Source: Oscillatoriales cyanobacterium USR001
GTDB taxonomy: Bacteria; Cyanobacteriota; Cyanobacteriia; Cyanobacteriales; Microcoleaceae
Assembly: GCA_001698425.1 (NCBI GenBank)
Contig: MBRE01000065.1
Span: forward strand, 98,599-162,598
DNA: 64,000 nucleotides
Direction: 5' to 3'
Shown here one piece after another: positions 1-8,920 of this stretch. The notes beneath the pieces are model-generated. The model did not search any database and was not told where the DNA came from. It saw nothing but the letters and a program-made list of their open reading frames with translations. Position 1 is the stretch's first letter. Each line of letters starts with the position of its first letter. Position numbers and translations under genes: made by a program.

Positions 1-77
1 CCAACAATCACCGCAATTCGCCAAAATATTCAAAAACCCGCCCCGAAGACTGTAGTATTAATTTAGAGAATTGGTAT
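1..77. repeat. MITE-like repeat, family A, copy 1 (partial)
   Basis: The right part of a dispersed ~125 bp element lies at the window edge. It contains AACCCGCCCC and ends in the terminal sequence AGAATTGGTAT (67-77). It matches the copy at 2413-2537 almost base for base. A further inverted end, ATACCAATTCC, follows directly at 79-89. Confidence 0.75.
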
Positions 78-111
78 AATACCAATTCCTCGATCTACAG
101 CTAGAGATTTG

Positions 112-166
112 ACCCCCCTGTAGTCCCCCCTTGGCAAGGGGGGACGGCGAAGCCGGGGGGTAGAGA
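112..166. repeat. C/G-run palindromic repeat (CCCCCCTTG type)
   Basis: A C-rich arm, the centre CCTTGGCAAGG and a G-rich arm form a strong hairpin, followed by a second small palindrome. The same type of unit recurs at 17080-17152 and, inside a gene, at 41649-41885. It lies downstream of the prolyl oligopeptidase gene, where it could also end transcription. Confidence 0.65.
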
Positions 167-238
167 TTTGTAATCTCAGAGGACTAAGGATTTTAAAAAG
201 TACAATCAAGTCTATAAAATAATAGATTTGATTGAGTT

Positions 239-2305
239 TTAAAGAACATTAATTACATCTAATGTTCGCACTAAAAAAGCCCATTCATCGGCAAGTTCTT
301 CGATGATTTTAGCTGTTGGTTTTCCGGCTCCATGTCCCGCCTTAGTTTCAATCCGAATTAACACTGGTTGCTCTCCAGAATGGGTTTCTTGCAATGCGGA
401 AGCAAACTTAAAACTGTGCGCCGGAACCACTCGATCGTCGTGATCTGCTGTAGTAATCATAGTTGCAGGATAAGAGGTTCCTGGCTTAAGATTATGCAGC
501 GGAGAATAGGCATAAAGTTTCTCAAATTCCTCTGGATTTTCTGGGGAACCATATTCGGAACACCACGCCCAACCAATAGTAAATTTGTGGAATCGTAACA
601 TATCCATTACACCTACTGCGGGTAATGCTGCACCGAATAATTCAGGGCGTTGCGTCATACAAGCCCCTACTAATAATCCTCCATTGCTACCGCCTGCGAT
701 CGCTAATTTTGCAGGTTTTGTGTATTGGTTTTCGATTAACCATTCAGCGGCAGCAATGAAGTCATCAAATACATTTTGTTTGTTTAATTTTGTCCCAGCT
801 TGATGCCATTCTTCGCCGTATTCACCACCGCCGCGTAAATTCGCGATCGCGTAAACTCCTCCCATCTCTAACCAGACTAATCGACTCACAGAAAAACTCG
901 GTGTAATTGATGCCCCAAAACCACCGTATCCGTAGAGATAAGTGGGGTTATTCCCATCGAATTTTACCCCCTTTTTATGAGTAATAAACATGGGTACTTT
1001 CGTGCCATCTTTACTGCTATAAAAAACTTGCGTTGTTGCGTAATCTTCAGGGTTAAAATTCACCTTGGGCTGGCGGTAAAGCGTGCTTTCTCCTGTCAGC
1101 ATATCGTAGCGATAGATAGTGTTTGGAGTTGTAAAACTGGTGTAACTGTAAAAAGTTTCCGTATCATGGCGCTTGCCACCAAAACCCCCTGCCGAACCAA
1201 TACCGGGTAAAGCAACTTCTCTCAAGAATTTACCGTCTAAATTAAAGATTTTTATCTGAGTATAAGCATCTTTCAGATAAGAGGTAACAAATTGATGATT
1301 GAGGATACCAATACCTTGCAGAGTTTCGGTAGATTGTGGGATAATTTCTGTTCTAGTGTTGTTAGTAATGTCAATGGCAATGACACGGGAACGGGGGGCA
1401 TCTAAGTCAGTTTTAAACCAGAAAATAGTACCTTCATTGTCGATGAATCCATATTCAGCATCGAAGTCACTAATTAATTCAATTACTTCCGAATTTGGGT
1501 TGGTCAAATCTTTGTAAAAAATCAGGTTTTGTGGGTCTGTTCCCCGCCAAACTGAGATAATTAAGTATTTGCCATCTTCGGTGACATCTCCACTAAATCC
1601 CCATTCTTTTTGGTCAGAACGTTCATAAATTAACTGGTCTTCTGCTTGGGATGTACCGATACGGTGGTAGTACAATTTTTGGTAATAGTTAACATCTTCG
1701 AGTTTGCTTTTTTCGCTAGGTTCGTTGTAGCGACTGTAAAAAAATCCTTGGTTATCGTGAGTCCAAGATGCACCAGAAAATTTAATCCATTGCAAACGAT
1801 CGTCTAAATCTTTGCCTGTTTCTACATCACGAATTTTCCATTCTTGCCAATCAGATCCAGAGGTTGATAAACCGTAGGCCATGAGTTTACCATTTTCGCT
1901 AATTGCGATACCAGAAAGCGCGATCGTACCATCTTCTGAGAGAGTATTAGGGTCGATTAAGACTGTAGCTTCGCCATCGAGGGAGGTGAGAGTGTAGAGG
2001 ACGGATTGATTTTGGAGGCCGTCGTTTTTGAAGTAAAAATAGCGATCGCCTTCCTTGAAAGGAATGCTATATTTTTCATAATCCCACAGTTGAGTTAGCC
2101 GCTGTTTGATTTTTTCGCGGGCCGGAATTTCGTCGAGATAAGCAAAAGTGACTTGATTTTGTGCTTCTATCCAAGCTTGAGTTTCCTCTGAGTCGGGATC
2201 TTCTAGCCAACGGTAAGGATCGGCAACTTTTGTGCCATGATATTCATCTATTTGGTCGATTTTACGGCTAGTCGGGTAGGTTAGAGATTGATTGCGATCG
2301 GGCAT
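239..2305 (-). CDS. Prolyl oligopeptidase family serine peptidase (S9A)
   Basis: This 688-residue protein has the length and layout of cytosolic prolyl oligopeptidases: an N-terminal segment, a seven-bladed propeller (about 70-410) and a C-terminal alpha/beta hydrolase. The nucleophile lies in GGSNGG (Ser540), the acid in the HDDRV segment (621-625) and the histidine in AGHGAG (His658), so the triad is complete. The N-terminal VADPYRWLED motif is also typical of S9A. The enzyme cleaves short peptides after proline. No signal peptide is visible, which suggests the cytoplasm. The gene stands alone between repeats. The family assignment is firm; the physiological substrate is unknown. Confidence 0.95.
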   Translation of the reverse strand: MPDRNQSLTYPTSRKIDQIDEYHGTKVADPYRWLEDPDSEETQAWIEAQNQVTFAYLDEIPAREKIKQRLTQLWDYEKYSIPFKEGDRYFYFKNDGLQNQSVLYTLTSLDGEATVLIDPNTLSEDGTIALSGIAISENGKLMAYGLSTSGSDWQEWKIRDVETGKDLDDRLQWIKFSGASWTHDNQGFFYSRYNEPSEKSKLEDVNYYQKLYYHRIGTSQAEDQLIYERSDQKEWGFSGDVTEDGKYLIISVWRGTDPQNLIFYKDLTNPNSEVIELISDFDAEYGFIDNEGTIFWFKTDLDAPRSRVIAIDITNNTRTEIIPQSTETLQGIGILNHQFVTSYLKDAYTQIKIFNLDGKFLREVALPGIGSAGGFGGKRHDTETFYSYTSFTTPNTIYRYDMLTGESTLYRQPKVNFNPEDYATTQVFYSSKDGTKVPMFITHKKGVKFDGNNPTYLYGYGGFGASITPSFSVSRLVWLEMGGVYAIANLRGGGEYGEEWHQAGTKLNKQNVFDDFIAAAEWLIENQYTKPAKLAIAGGSNGGLLVGACMTQRPELFGAALPAVGVMDMLRFHKFTIGWAWCSEYGSPENPEEFEKLYAYSPLHNLKPGTSYPATMITTADHDDRVVPAHSFKFASALQETHSGEQPVLIRIETKAGHGAGKPTAKIIEELADEWAFLVRTLDVINVL

Positions 2306-2412
2306 AGTTTTGAAATATGGTCAGTATTTTTTAGTTTAGCGCTTAATACAATAATTACACTTAAAATTGAAGTTCACTCATAAATATCTCTGCTTTTTGC
2401 TTGAGCGTACTA

Positions 2413-2537
2413 ATACCATTTCTAAAAAAGTTTTCAACAGTTTGGGTAGGGGCGGGTTCGCCAACAATCACCGCAATTGGCCAAAATCTTCAAAAACCCG
2501 CCCCGAAGACTGTAGCATTAATTTAGAGAAATGGTAT
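2413..2537. repeat. MITE-like repeat, family A, copy 2 (complete)
   Basis: This 125 bp element is bounded by the inverted ends ATACCATTTCT and AGAAATGGTAT. Inside is a second inverted pair, GGGGCGGGTT and AACCCGCCCC, about 35 bases apart. It encodes no protein. It fills most of the 310 bp gap between the prolyl oligopeptidase start and the end of the S2P gene. Confidence 0.8.
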
Positions 2538-2561
2538 AAGTTAGTTTAGCATAGTTTAGTA

Positions 2562-2599
2562 TCAAAATAAAAGAGGGCTACTTTTTCAAGTATCCCTCT
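2562..2599 (-). terminator. Rho-independent terminator of the S2P-CBS gene
   Basis: Read on the minus strand, AGAGGG..TACTT pairs with AAGTA..CCCTCT around a four-base loop and is followed by a T-rich run. It lies 16 bases past the stop of the minus-strand S2P gene. Confidence 0.8.
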
Positions 2600-2615
2600 A
2601 AGCGATTATCCGATA

Positions 2616-3716
2616 TTAAGCTGGTTTGACTGGCGATCGCATTTCCAGTAAACGAATAATTCCAGCTTTTTCAATCAATCCCACTAAAACCCCATTATCT
2701 CGAATCACAGGTAATGCTTGTACCTTCAACTGTTCAAATAGAATTGCCACTTCTAATAAGGATTGTTCCGGTTGAACAGCAATAGTAGAACTAACATTTT
2801 TCATCAACTCTTTAACTTCAACTTGCGGCCAGTGGGAAGTAGGCACATTTTTAATGTCTTCAACAACAAGTTCACCTCTCAATTTTCCCGCATCATCTGT
2901 CACTAAAAATCGCGACCAAGTAGTTTTACCGATGATGTAATTGTTCGCAAATTCTCTCAGAGATAATTGACCTAAAACAATCGGACTATTAGGAGTTACT
3001 GCATCAGCAGCCGTTAATCCTGCGAGTTTAATTTGAACCTTAGCATATTGAACTGATTGATTAGCATTTGCCAGGACAAACCAACCGATTAATATGTTCC
3101 AAAAGCTGCCAAAAATCCCAGAAATAATCGCAAGAATACCTAAGACTTGACCGCCACGACTAGCAACTAATATACCTTTGTAGGGATTGCCCGTGACTTT
3201 CCAAACTAAGGCTTTTAGGATGTTACCACCATCGAGAGGTAAGCCAGGAATTAGGTTAAATACTGCTAAGGCTAAGTTAATCACAGCAACCATTTGCACA
3301 ATCGCTGATAGTGGTCCAGTGATGGGACTAATTACCGCTATGATTGTGAATAATACACAGAGAATTAGACTAACTAAAGGACCTGCGATCGCAACTAAAA
3401 AAGCTCCGCCTGGAGTTTTTGATTCTTGATCTAAATTGGCTAATCCTCCAAATAGAAACAGCGTGATTGATTTCACATCAATTCCCTGTTTAATAGCCAC
3501 AAAACTATGCCCTAATTCGTGGGCAAGTACAGAGGTAAATAATAGCAATGCTGTGATTAATCCAAGTATCCAAGGGGCAATAGAACCCAAACTGGGAAAG
3601 ACAGCGGCTAAATATCTACCGTAATCCCACGTGATTAAACCCAGGACTAAAAACCAGGATATATGTAAGTAAAAGGGGATTCCAAACAGGCTACCAACGC
3701 GAAATGTACTGTTCAT
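2616..3716 (-). CDS. Site-2 protease (M50) family intramembrane metalloprotease with CBS domains
   Basis: This is a 366-residue polytopic membrane protein. HELGH at 66-70 supplies two zinc ligands and the catalytic Glu, and NLIPGLPLDGG (154-164) carries the conserved third ligand Asp of S2P proteases. The C-terminal 130 residues contain a pair of CBS motifs, which in the family sense adenine nucleotides. This M50-CBS layout is common in cyanobacteria and archaea. Expected role: cleavage of a membrane-spanning substrate such as an anti-sigma factor, controlled by the CBS part. The substrate cannot be inferred here. A hairpin terminator follows the gene. Confidence 0.93.
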   Translation of the reverse strand: MNSTFRVGSLFGIPFYLHISWFLVLGLITWDYGRYLAAVFPSLGSIAPWILGLITALLLFTSVLAHELGHSFVAIKQGIDVKSITLFLFGGLANLDQESKTPGGAFLVAIAGPLVSLILCVLFTIIAVISPITGPLSAIVQMVAVINLALAVFNLIPGLPLDGGNILKALVWKVTGNPYKGILVASRGGQVLGILAIISGIFGSFWNILIGWFVLANANQSVQYAKVQIKLAGLTAADAVTPNSPIVLGQLSLREFANNYIIGKTTWSRFLVTDDAGKLRGELVVEDIKNVPTSHWPQVEVKELMKNVSSTIAVQPEQSLLEVAILFEQLKVQALPVIRDNGVLVGLIEKAGIIRLLEMRSPVKPA

Positions 3717-3969
3717 TTGGACTACCTCTAAATATAGGTAAGAGTATTTTTTTCTCTTTTGTATGTCCTGATTGTAACAAAAATTAATCAGTTTTAATTT
3801 TCTGGGATGGTGTGGTATCCGTCTGTTGAGGTTCGGTTTTGGGTATTCGGGGGCTTTTTGGGGGTTTGGAGGTATTTTTTTGGCGGTTGAAACCGCTTTT
3901 ACACATACAAAAACCGCCTGCGCGAGTTAAAATTCTATTAGGATTAAATTAATATGAGGAAAAATCACT

Positions 3970-4614
3970 ATGATCCAAATCTCAGAAAAGAAACCCGCCC
4001 TATCAACTGGTAAGCTAATTACTTTAGAGGAGTTTCTTGATTGGTATCCCAAAGACTCTGGAACTTATGAATTATATAATGGGGTAATTGTCGAGATGAT
4101 AACCATAGGATCGCACGAAAAAGTTACGAGTTTTTTGTTGCTAAAATTAGCATTTCAAATTGAGTCTTTTACACTTGCTTATTTGCTGTCACAAGAAGTA
4201 TTTATTAAAGCGATAAATTCTGATGAAACAGGGTTTAAACCAGATTTAATTATTTTTGATAAAAATGCTCTTAATAATGAGCCAATGTGGGAAAAGCGCT
4301 CGACTATTACTCAAGGAAAAACCGTGCGATTAGTGATTGAAGTAGTTAGCACTAATTGGGAAGATGATTATCAAAGGAAGTTAGAATGCTACGAGAAATT
4401 AGGGATACCTGAATATTGGATAGTGGATTATTTAGGATTGGGTGGGCGACGGTTTATTGGTCATCCCAAACAACCAACAATTTCGATTTATCAACTAATT
4501 GAAGATGAGTATATGGTGAAGCAATTTCGTGGCAATGAGAGAATAGAGTCTAATATATTTCCAGACTTAAATTTGACAGCACAACAAATTTTTGATGAGG
4601 GTATATTATCATAG
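3970..4614 (+). CDS. Uma2 family (DUF820) PD-(D/E)XK protein, copy 1
   Basis: This 214-residue protein has the usual Uma2 order: an N-terminal LEEFLDWYP segment, a YELYNGVIVEM hairpin, a helix, the KPDLIIF strand with the acidic residue, then VIEVVSTNWEDDY and PEYWIVD. These match the PD-(D/E)XK nuclease fold. GAGGA lies about 9 bases before the ATG. Uma2 genes are abundant in filamentous cyanobacteria and their role is unproven. It is closest in style to the Uma2 gene at 10507, sharing STNWEDDY and the FRGNER or YRGNER segment near the C-terminus. It is followed by a family A repeat. Confidence 0.9.
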   Translation: MIQISEKKPALSTGKLITLEEFLDWYPKDSGTYELYNGVIVEMITIGSHEKVTSFLLLKLAFQIESFTLAYLLSQEVFIKAINSDETGFKPDLIIFDKNALNNEPMWEKRSTITQGKTVRLVIEVVSTNWEDDYQRKLECYEKLGIPEYWIVDYLGLGGRRFIGHPKQPTISIYQLIEDEYMVKQFRGNERIESNIFPDLNLTAQQIFDEGILS

Positions 4615-4632
4615 AAACTTCTCGACAAAATT

Positions 4633-4746
4633 ATACCAATTCTCAAAAATTTTGCAACAGTTTTGCTAGGGGCGGGTTCACCCAAATTCCTGCTATTCGC
4701 CAAAATATTAAATAACCCGCCCCGAATACTGTTACTCAAGAAATGG
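4633..4746. repeat. MITE-like repeat, family A, copy 3
   Basis: It starts with ATACCAATTCT and has the internal GGGGCGGGTT / AACCCGCCCC pair. The right end (AAGAAATGGGG) has drifted from the consensus. It lies between a Uma2 gene and the VanZ-like gene. Confidence 0.75.
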
Positions 4747-4811
4747 GGCAATAATTTGAGTAAAAGCCATAAATTATCTACCCGAATGCTTCGCCCTACA
4801 AAACCGTCACC

Positions 4812-5201
4812 TTACAAAGACTTATCAGCTTTTTTCCGATCCCAAATTTCTCCTAACCAATAGAAAATTACAATTCCGGTAAAACTCGCAATAAAATCTT
4901 CAATACTAGCACTCCGATGGGGTAAAATTGATTGTAGTATTTCTTCGGCAATTGTGATCGCGGTAAAAATTAATGGCCCTAATGGAATGGGATAATTAAA
5001 AATAGCCATCATCCGTCTATTTATCCCTCGATGAATTAAAAAAGAACCAATACCGTATAAAATAAAATGCCCTAATTTGTCATAGGGTGGATGTGCCGGT
5101 GGAAAAGTAGCTAAATTTCCATTATCAGCTAGGAGCATGATAATGAGAAGAATTAAAAAGTAAACAGAACAGGAGATAATCCAAATTCGATTTGATTTCA
5201 T
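4812..5201 (-). CDS. VanZ-like family membrane protein
   Basis: This 129-residue protein has four predicted membrane segments and the VanZ-family motif DKLGHFILYGIGSF near residue 40. The VanZ family is named after a teicoplanin-resistance accessory protein, but most members, including cyanobacterial ones, have no assigned function. Nothing nearby points to glycopeptide resistance. The reading frame is intact and of normal family length. Confidence 0.85.
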   Translation of the reverse strand: MKSNRIWIISCSVYFLILLIIMLLADNGNLATFPPAHPPYDKLGHFILYGIGSFLIHRGINRRMMAIFNYPIPLGPLIFTAITIAEEILQSILPHRSASIEDFIASFTGIVIFYWLGEIWDRKKADKSL

Positions 5202-5213
5202 TATGTTTCAATT

Positions 5214-5340
5214 TATTCTAATAGCCAACCAAATAAATCTGCCACAGTTAATTGCAATTCATTAGCAAATGAAGGTACAATTAATTGTTGTTCTGGTTCG
5301 TCAAATACTAGCGGGTTTTGATTCGGAAAATAAACAAATT
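5214..5340 (-). pseudogene. 3' remnant of a Uma2 gene
   Basis: About 125 bases are nearly identical (only a few mismatches) to the 3' end of the Uma2 gene at 5460-6023. They encode the same C-terminal residues, ending in LFGWLLE. The upstream part of this copy is missing and the homology stops exactly where a palindromic repeat (5341-5439) begins. It is most simply the tail of a tandem Uma2 duplicate whose body was lost together with insertion of, or recombination at, the repeat. Confidence 0.8.
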
Positions 5341-5439
5341 AGGAATAAAAATTAAATAACTTGATGATTTGGTTTGTAGTAAGCGCTTTAGCGCTAAAGC
5401 GCTTACTACAAACAAGCTAATTATTTAATTTCTATTCCT
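5341..5439. repeat. Palindromic repeat, family C, copy 1
   Basis: This ~99 bp element has the ends AGGAATAAAAATTAAATAA and TTATTTAATTTCTATTCCT. Its centre is a long perfect hairpin around GTAAGCGCTTTAGCGC. A second copy lies at 22680-22749 behind hemA. It separates the Uma2 remnant from the intact Uma2 gene. Confidence 0.75.
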
Positions 5440-5459
5440 TAGCATAAATGATTTCTCAA

Positions 5460-6023
5460 TCATTCTAATAGCCAACCAAATAAATCTGCCACAGTTAACT
5501 GCAACTCATTAGCAAATGAAGGCACAATTAATTGTTGTTCTGGTTCGTCAAATACTAGCGGGTTTTGATTCGGAAAATAAACAAATACAGTTTGCTCTTT
5601 TGGGTCGATTAGCCAACCTAATTGCGTTCCGTGATTCAAACAATGCAGAATATTTTTGATTACCTTAGTCTGACTTTGATCCGGTGATAAAATTTCAATT
5701 GTCCAATCAGGCGCAATTCGGAAATCGTTGGCAATTTGGCCATTTTCATCACGAGGAATCCTATCCCAAACAAAGACAGAAATATCAGGAACGGTCGATC
5801 TGCCGCCAAAAGTACATCTTAGTTCTGAAAATGCTCTAGCAATCTTTTTGGGTTTAAGAATTGTATTGATAGTAGGAGGAAGTTCAGTTTGAATTACGCT
5901 ATGTTTTCCTTGGGGCATGGGTTTTTGGATAATTTGATTGTCAATATATTCACTGGCAGGTTTGGTTTCTGGTAGTTTCAGAAACTCGTCTAATGTTAAA
6001 GGTTTAGTTGGTGTTTGTACCAT
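5460..6023 (-). CDS. Uma2 family (DUF820) PD-(D/E)XK protein, copy 2
   Basis: The protein has 187 residues from the ATG at 6023; a TTG six codons upstream (6041) is possible, but the ATG opens the typical MVQTPTKPLTLDEFLKLPE. It has the PDISVF strand and WTIEILSPDQS, where Glu and the SPDQS segment replace the EVVS of other copies. This is a recognised Uma2 subtype. A truncated duplicate of its 3' end lies just downstream. Nuclease activity is inferred from the fold only. Confidence 0.88.
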   Translation of the reverse strand: MVQTPTKPLTLDEFLKLPETKPASEYIDNQIIQKPMPQGKHSVIQTELPPTINTILKPKKIARAFSELRCTFGGRSTVPDISVFVWDRIPRDENGQIANDFRIAPDWTIEILSPDQSQTKVIKNILHCLNHGTQLGWLIDPKEQTVFVYFPNQNPLVFDEPEQQLIVPSFANELQLTVADLFGWLLE

Positions 6024-6104
6024 TTGATCTCTGTCCCACAACTTTTATATTTATATTATATCTTATCTCATAACCCAAATACTATTCCCTCAATTACAAC
6101 CGAT

Positions 6105-6125
6105 CGGGTGGGCTTTGCCCACCCG
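6105..6125. terminator. GC-rich hairpin between alaS and Uma2 gene
   Basis: CGGGTGGGC and GCCCACCCG form a nine-pair stem with a three-base loop, seven bases past the alaS stop on the minus strand. No long T-run follows, so it may be a weak terminator or an mRNA end-stabilising hairpin. Confidence 0.45.
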
Positions 6126-6131
6126 ACAAAA

Positions 6132-8798
6132 CTACTGCAAACCTTCAACTAATAAATTGCGAGCGCTTTCTAAAGCTGCTTTCAACTTACTAGGATCTCG
6201 TCCTCCAGCTTGTGCTAAATTAGGTCTGCCGCCACCGCTACCGCCGCAAATTTTAGCAATTTGTCCGATAAATTTACCAGCTTGTAAGCCTTTTTTATTG
6301 ACATCAGGACTAAAAGCTGCTACTAAACTTACTTTATCAGGTTCAGGAACAGAGGCTAAAATTACTGCGGCATTTCCTAATTTTTGTTGTAGTCTTTCCG
6401 CAGCAGTTTTTAATGCTTCTGTATCGACATTTCCTAATTCAGCAACGATGATTTTAAACTCACCTACAGATTCAGCACCAATTAATAATTGGTCAGATTT
6501 AGCAATTGCTAATTCAGCTTTTAAAGCGGCTAATTCTTTCTGATTTGCTTTCAATTCATTCTGCAAATTAGTAATGCGATTTGGCAATTCTTCTGGTTTT
6601 GCTTTAAAGCGATCGCCTAAATCTCTAATCACCCGATCGCGGACATTCAAATAGTCTAAAACAGCTTGTCCAGATACGGCCTCAATCCGGCGAATCCCTG
6701 ACGATATTCCGGTTTCTGAAACTATTTTAAATAGCCCAATTTCTGCGGTATTACTAACGTGAGTTCCACCGCACAATTCCATCGAAACACCTTGGAAATC
6801 GACGACGCGCACGACATCGCCGTATTTCTCACCAAACATTGCGATCGCGCCTTTTTCCTTAGCATCTGCGATCGCCATTTCTGCAATTTCAGCCCGATGT
6901 GCTTCGCCAATCCAATTATTCACACAATCCTCAATATCTTGCAACTCTTCCGAAGTAATTGCACGGGGACAATTGAAGTCAAAACGTAAGCGATCGAAAT
7001 CTACTAAGGAACCCGCTTGAGAAATCGAACTATCAACAATTTGTCGCAAAGCTGCTTGCAACAAATGAGTCGCGGTATGATTAGCCTGAGCGCGACGGCG
7101 ACTACTAATGTTAACCTGGGCAATCACCGTATCACCTACTCTTAAGTTACCCTTTTCTACTCGACCAAAATGCACAAAAAAGTCAGACTCTTTTTTCACA
7201 TTTCCAACGGAAACTAATAACCATCCTACATTTTTATCCTCTACATCTTTAGCGTTAATAAAAACACCGCGATCGCCAATTTGTCCCCCAGATTCAGCGT
7301 AAAAAGGAGTACGATCTAAAACAACTTGTACCTCCGTTCTCGCTTCGGCTTCTTCAACAGATTTACCATTTACTAAAATGACCTGAACCTGAGCATTACT
7401 TGATAGCTGATGATAACCTAAAAACTTAGTTGTGTGGATATTTTCAGCCAACTTATCCAAAGAACCTTGCACAGTTAAATCAATAGTTTCGTGGGCTTCC
7501 TTCCCCCGATTTTGCTGTTCCTCCATCGCCCGCTTAAAACCTGCAATATCAACAGTAATCCTCTGTTCCTCAGCAATTTCCTGAGTTAATTCTAAGGGAA
7601 AACCGTAGGTATCATAAAGAGTAAAAGCATCCTTACCATTAATTTGATTTGCGCCGGAATCTTTTACCTTTTCGATAATTTCTTCTAGCAATTTCTCCCC
7701 TCGTTCCAGAGTTCTAAGGAAATTTGCTTCTTCCCTAGCTAATTCCGTTTGAATCGCCTCATAACGTTGTCGAAGATTTGGATAAGCAGACTCACAAAGC
7801 GCGATCGCAGTATCAGCAACTTGAGTAAGAAATCTGCCCTCAATCCCAATTAAACGACCGTGACGTACCGCCCGCCGAATTAACCGCCGTAACACATAAC
7901 CGCGCCCAATATTGGAAGCGCGAATTTCGTCAGCAATCATGTTAACTACAGCGCGAACATGGTCGCCAATCACCTTCAGAGAAACTTTAGTTTTCTCATC
8001 AGCTTGGGTGTAATCAATTCCAGCAATTTCCGCAGCGGTTTTAATAATCGGAAAAATCAAATCAGTCTCGTAATTATTGGGTACTTTCTGAAGAACTTGC
8101 GCCATTCTTTCTAATCCCATACCGGTATCAATATTTTGATTTTGCAACGGAGTTAAATTACCCGCTGCATCCCGGTTATACTGCATGAACACCAAGTTAT
8201 AAACTTCGATAAATCTCGTGTCATCTTCGAGGTTAATATCATCACCTTTTTCTGGGTGAAAATCATAGTAAATTTCCGAACAAGGACCGCAGGGACCAGT
8301 GGGACCAGACACCCAGAAATTGTCATCTTCTCCCATGCGCTGAATCCGATGGGGAGGAATTCCTATTTCTTTGTTCCACAAATCAAAAGCTTCTCGATCT
8401 TCGCGGAAGACACTAACAACTAAATTTTGAGGAGGTAAATTAAAGACTTCGGTGCATAATTCCCAGGCCCAAGCGATCGCCTGTTTCTTAAAATAATCAC
8501 CAAAGCTAAAATTACCCAACATCTCAAAAAAAGTATGGTGTCTAGCCGTGCGACCAACATTTTCGATATCGTTAGTACGGATGCACTTTTGAGATGTCGT
8601 AGCGCGAGGAGACTGTGGCGATCGCTGCCCCAAAAAAATCGGCTTAAATGGTAACATCCCCGCGATCGTTAGTAGTACCGTTGGATCTTCTGGGACTAAA
8701 GACGCGCTCGGCAATATTTTATGTCCCCGTTGGGCATAAAAATCGAGGAATTTTTGGCGAATTTCGCTACCGCTAAGAAACTGAAGAGAAGAAGGCAT
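6132..8798 (-). CDS. alaS: Alanyl-tRNA synthetase
   Basis: The 888-residue length fits full-size bacterial AlaRS. The class II catalytic core occupies the first ~450 residues. The editing domain shows HTATH (574-578) and CGGTH (Cys676, His680), which together form its zinc site. The C-terminal domain ends in a glycine-rich [15 protein letters not shown] segment, as is usual. The enzyme charges tRNA-Ala and hydrolyses mischarged Ser/Gly-tRNA-Ala. The ATG at 8798 gives the canonical start. It appears monocistronic, with a Uma2 gene following on the same strand. Confidence 0.98.
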   Translation of the reverse strand: MPSSLQFLSGSEIRQKFLDFYAQRGHKILPSASLVPEDPTVLLTIAGMLPFKPIFLGQRSPQSPRATTSQKCIRTNDIENVGRTARHHTFFEMLGNFSFGDYFKKQAIAWAWELCTEVFNLPPQNLVVSVFREDREAFDLWNKEIGIPPHRIQRMGEDDNFWVSGPTGPCGPCSEIYYDFHPEKGDDINLEDDTRFIEVYNLVFMQYNRDAAGNLTPLQNQNIDTGMGLERMAQVLQKVPNNYETDLIFPIIKTAAEIAGIDYTQADEKTKVSLKVIGDHVRAVVNMIADEIRASNIGRGYVLRRLIRRAVRHGRLIGIEGRFLTQVADTAIALCESAYPNLRQRYEAIQTELAREEANFLRTLERGEKLLEEIIEKVKDSGANQINGKDAFTLYDTYGFPLELTQEIAEEQRITVDIAGFKRAMEEQQNRGKEAHETIDLTVQGSLDKLAENIHTTKFLGYHQLSSNAQVQVILVNGKSVEEAEARTEVQVVLDRTPFYAESGGQIGDRGVFINAKDVEDKNVGWLLVSVGNVKKESDFFVHFGRVEKGNLRVGDTVIAQVNISSRRRAQANHTATHLLQAALRQIVDSSISQAGSLVDFDRLRFDFNCPRAITSEELQDIEDCVNNWIGEAHRAEIAEMAIADAKEKGAIAMFGEKYGDVVRVVDFQGVSMELCGGTHVSNTAEIGLFKIVSETGISSGIRRIEAVSGQAVLDYLNVRDRVIRDLGDRFKAKPEELPNRITNLQNELKANQKELAALKAELAIAKSDQLLIGAESVGEFKIIVAELGNVDTEALKTAAERLQQKLGNAAVILASVPEPDKVSLVAAFSPDVNKKGLQAGKFIGQIAKICGGSGGGRPNLAQAGGRDPSKLKAALESARNLLVEGLQ

Positions 8799-8920
8799 GA
8801 CAGAAAGATAAATTATGTAAAGATTTTACACTGGCAATAACTTACATCTATTTTGACATTTATCTTGTTAGAATTACTTGTCTGTAGCTGGTCTTAGTTC
8901 TGCAAGCAAATATAATTATA

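Noticed and set aside
6115-6543. Open frame of 142 codons antisense to the alaS 3' end
   Set aside because: Its composition follows from the alaS codons; no start signal or family resemblance.
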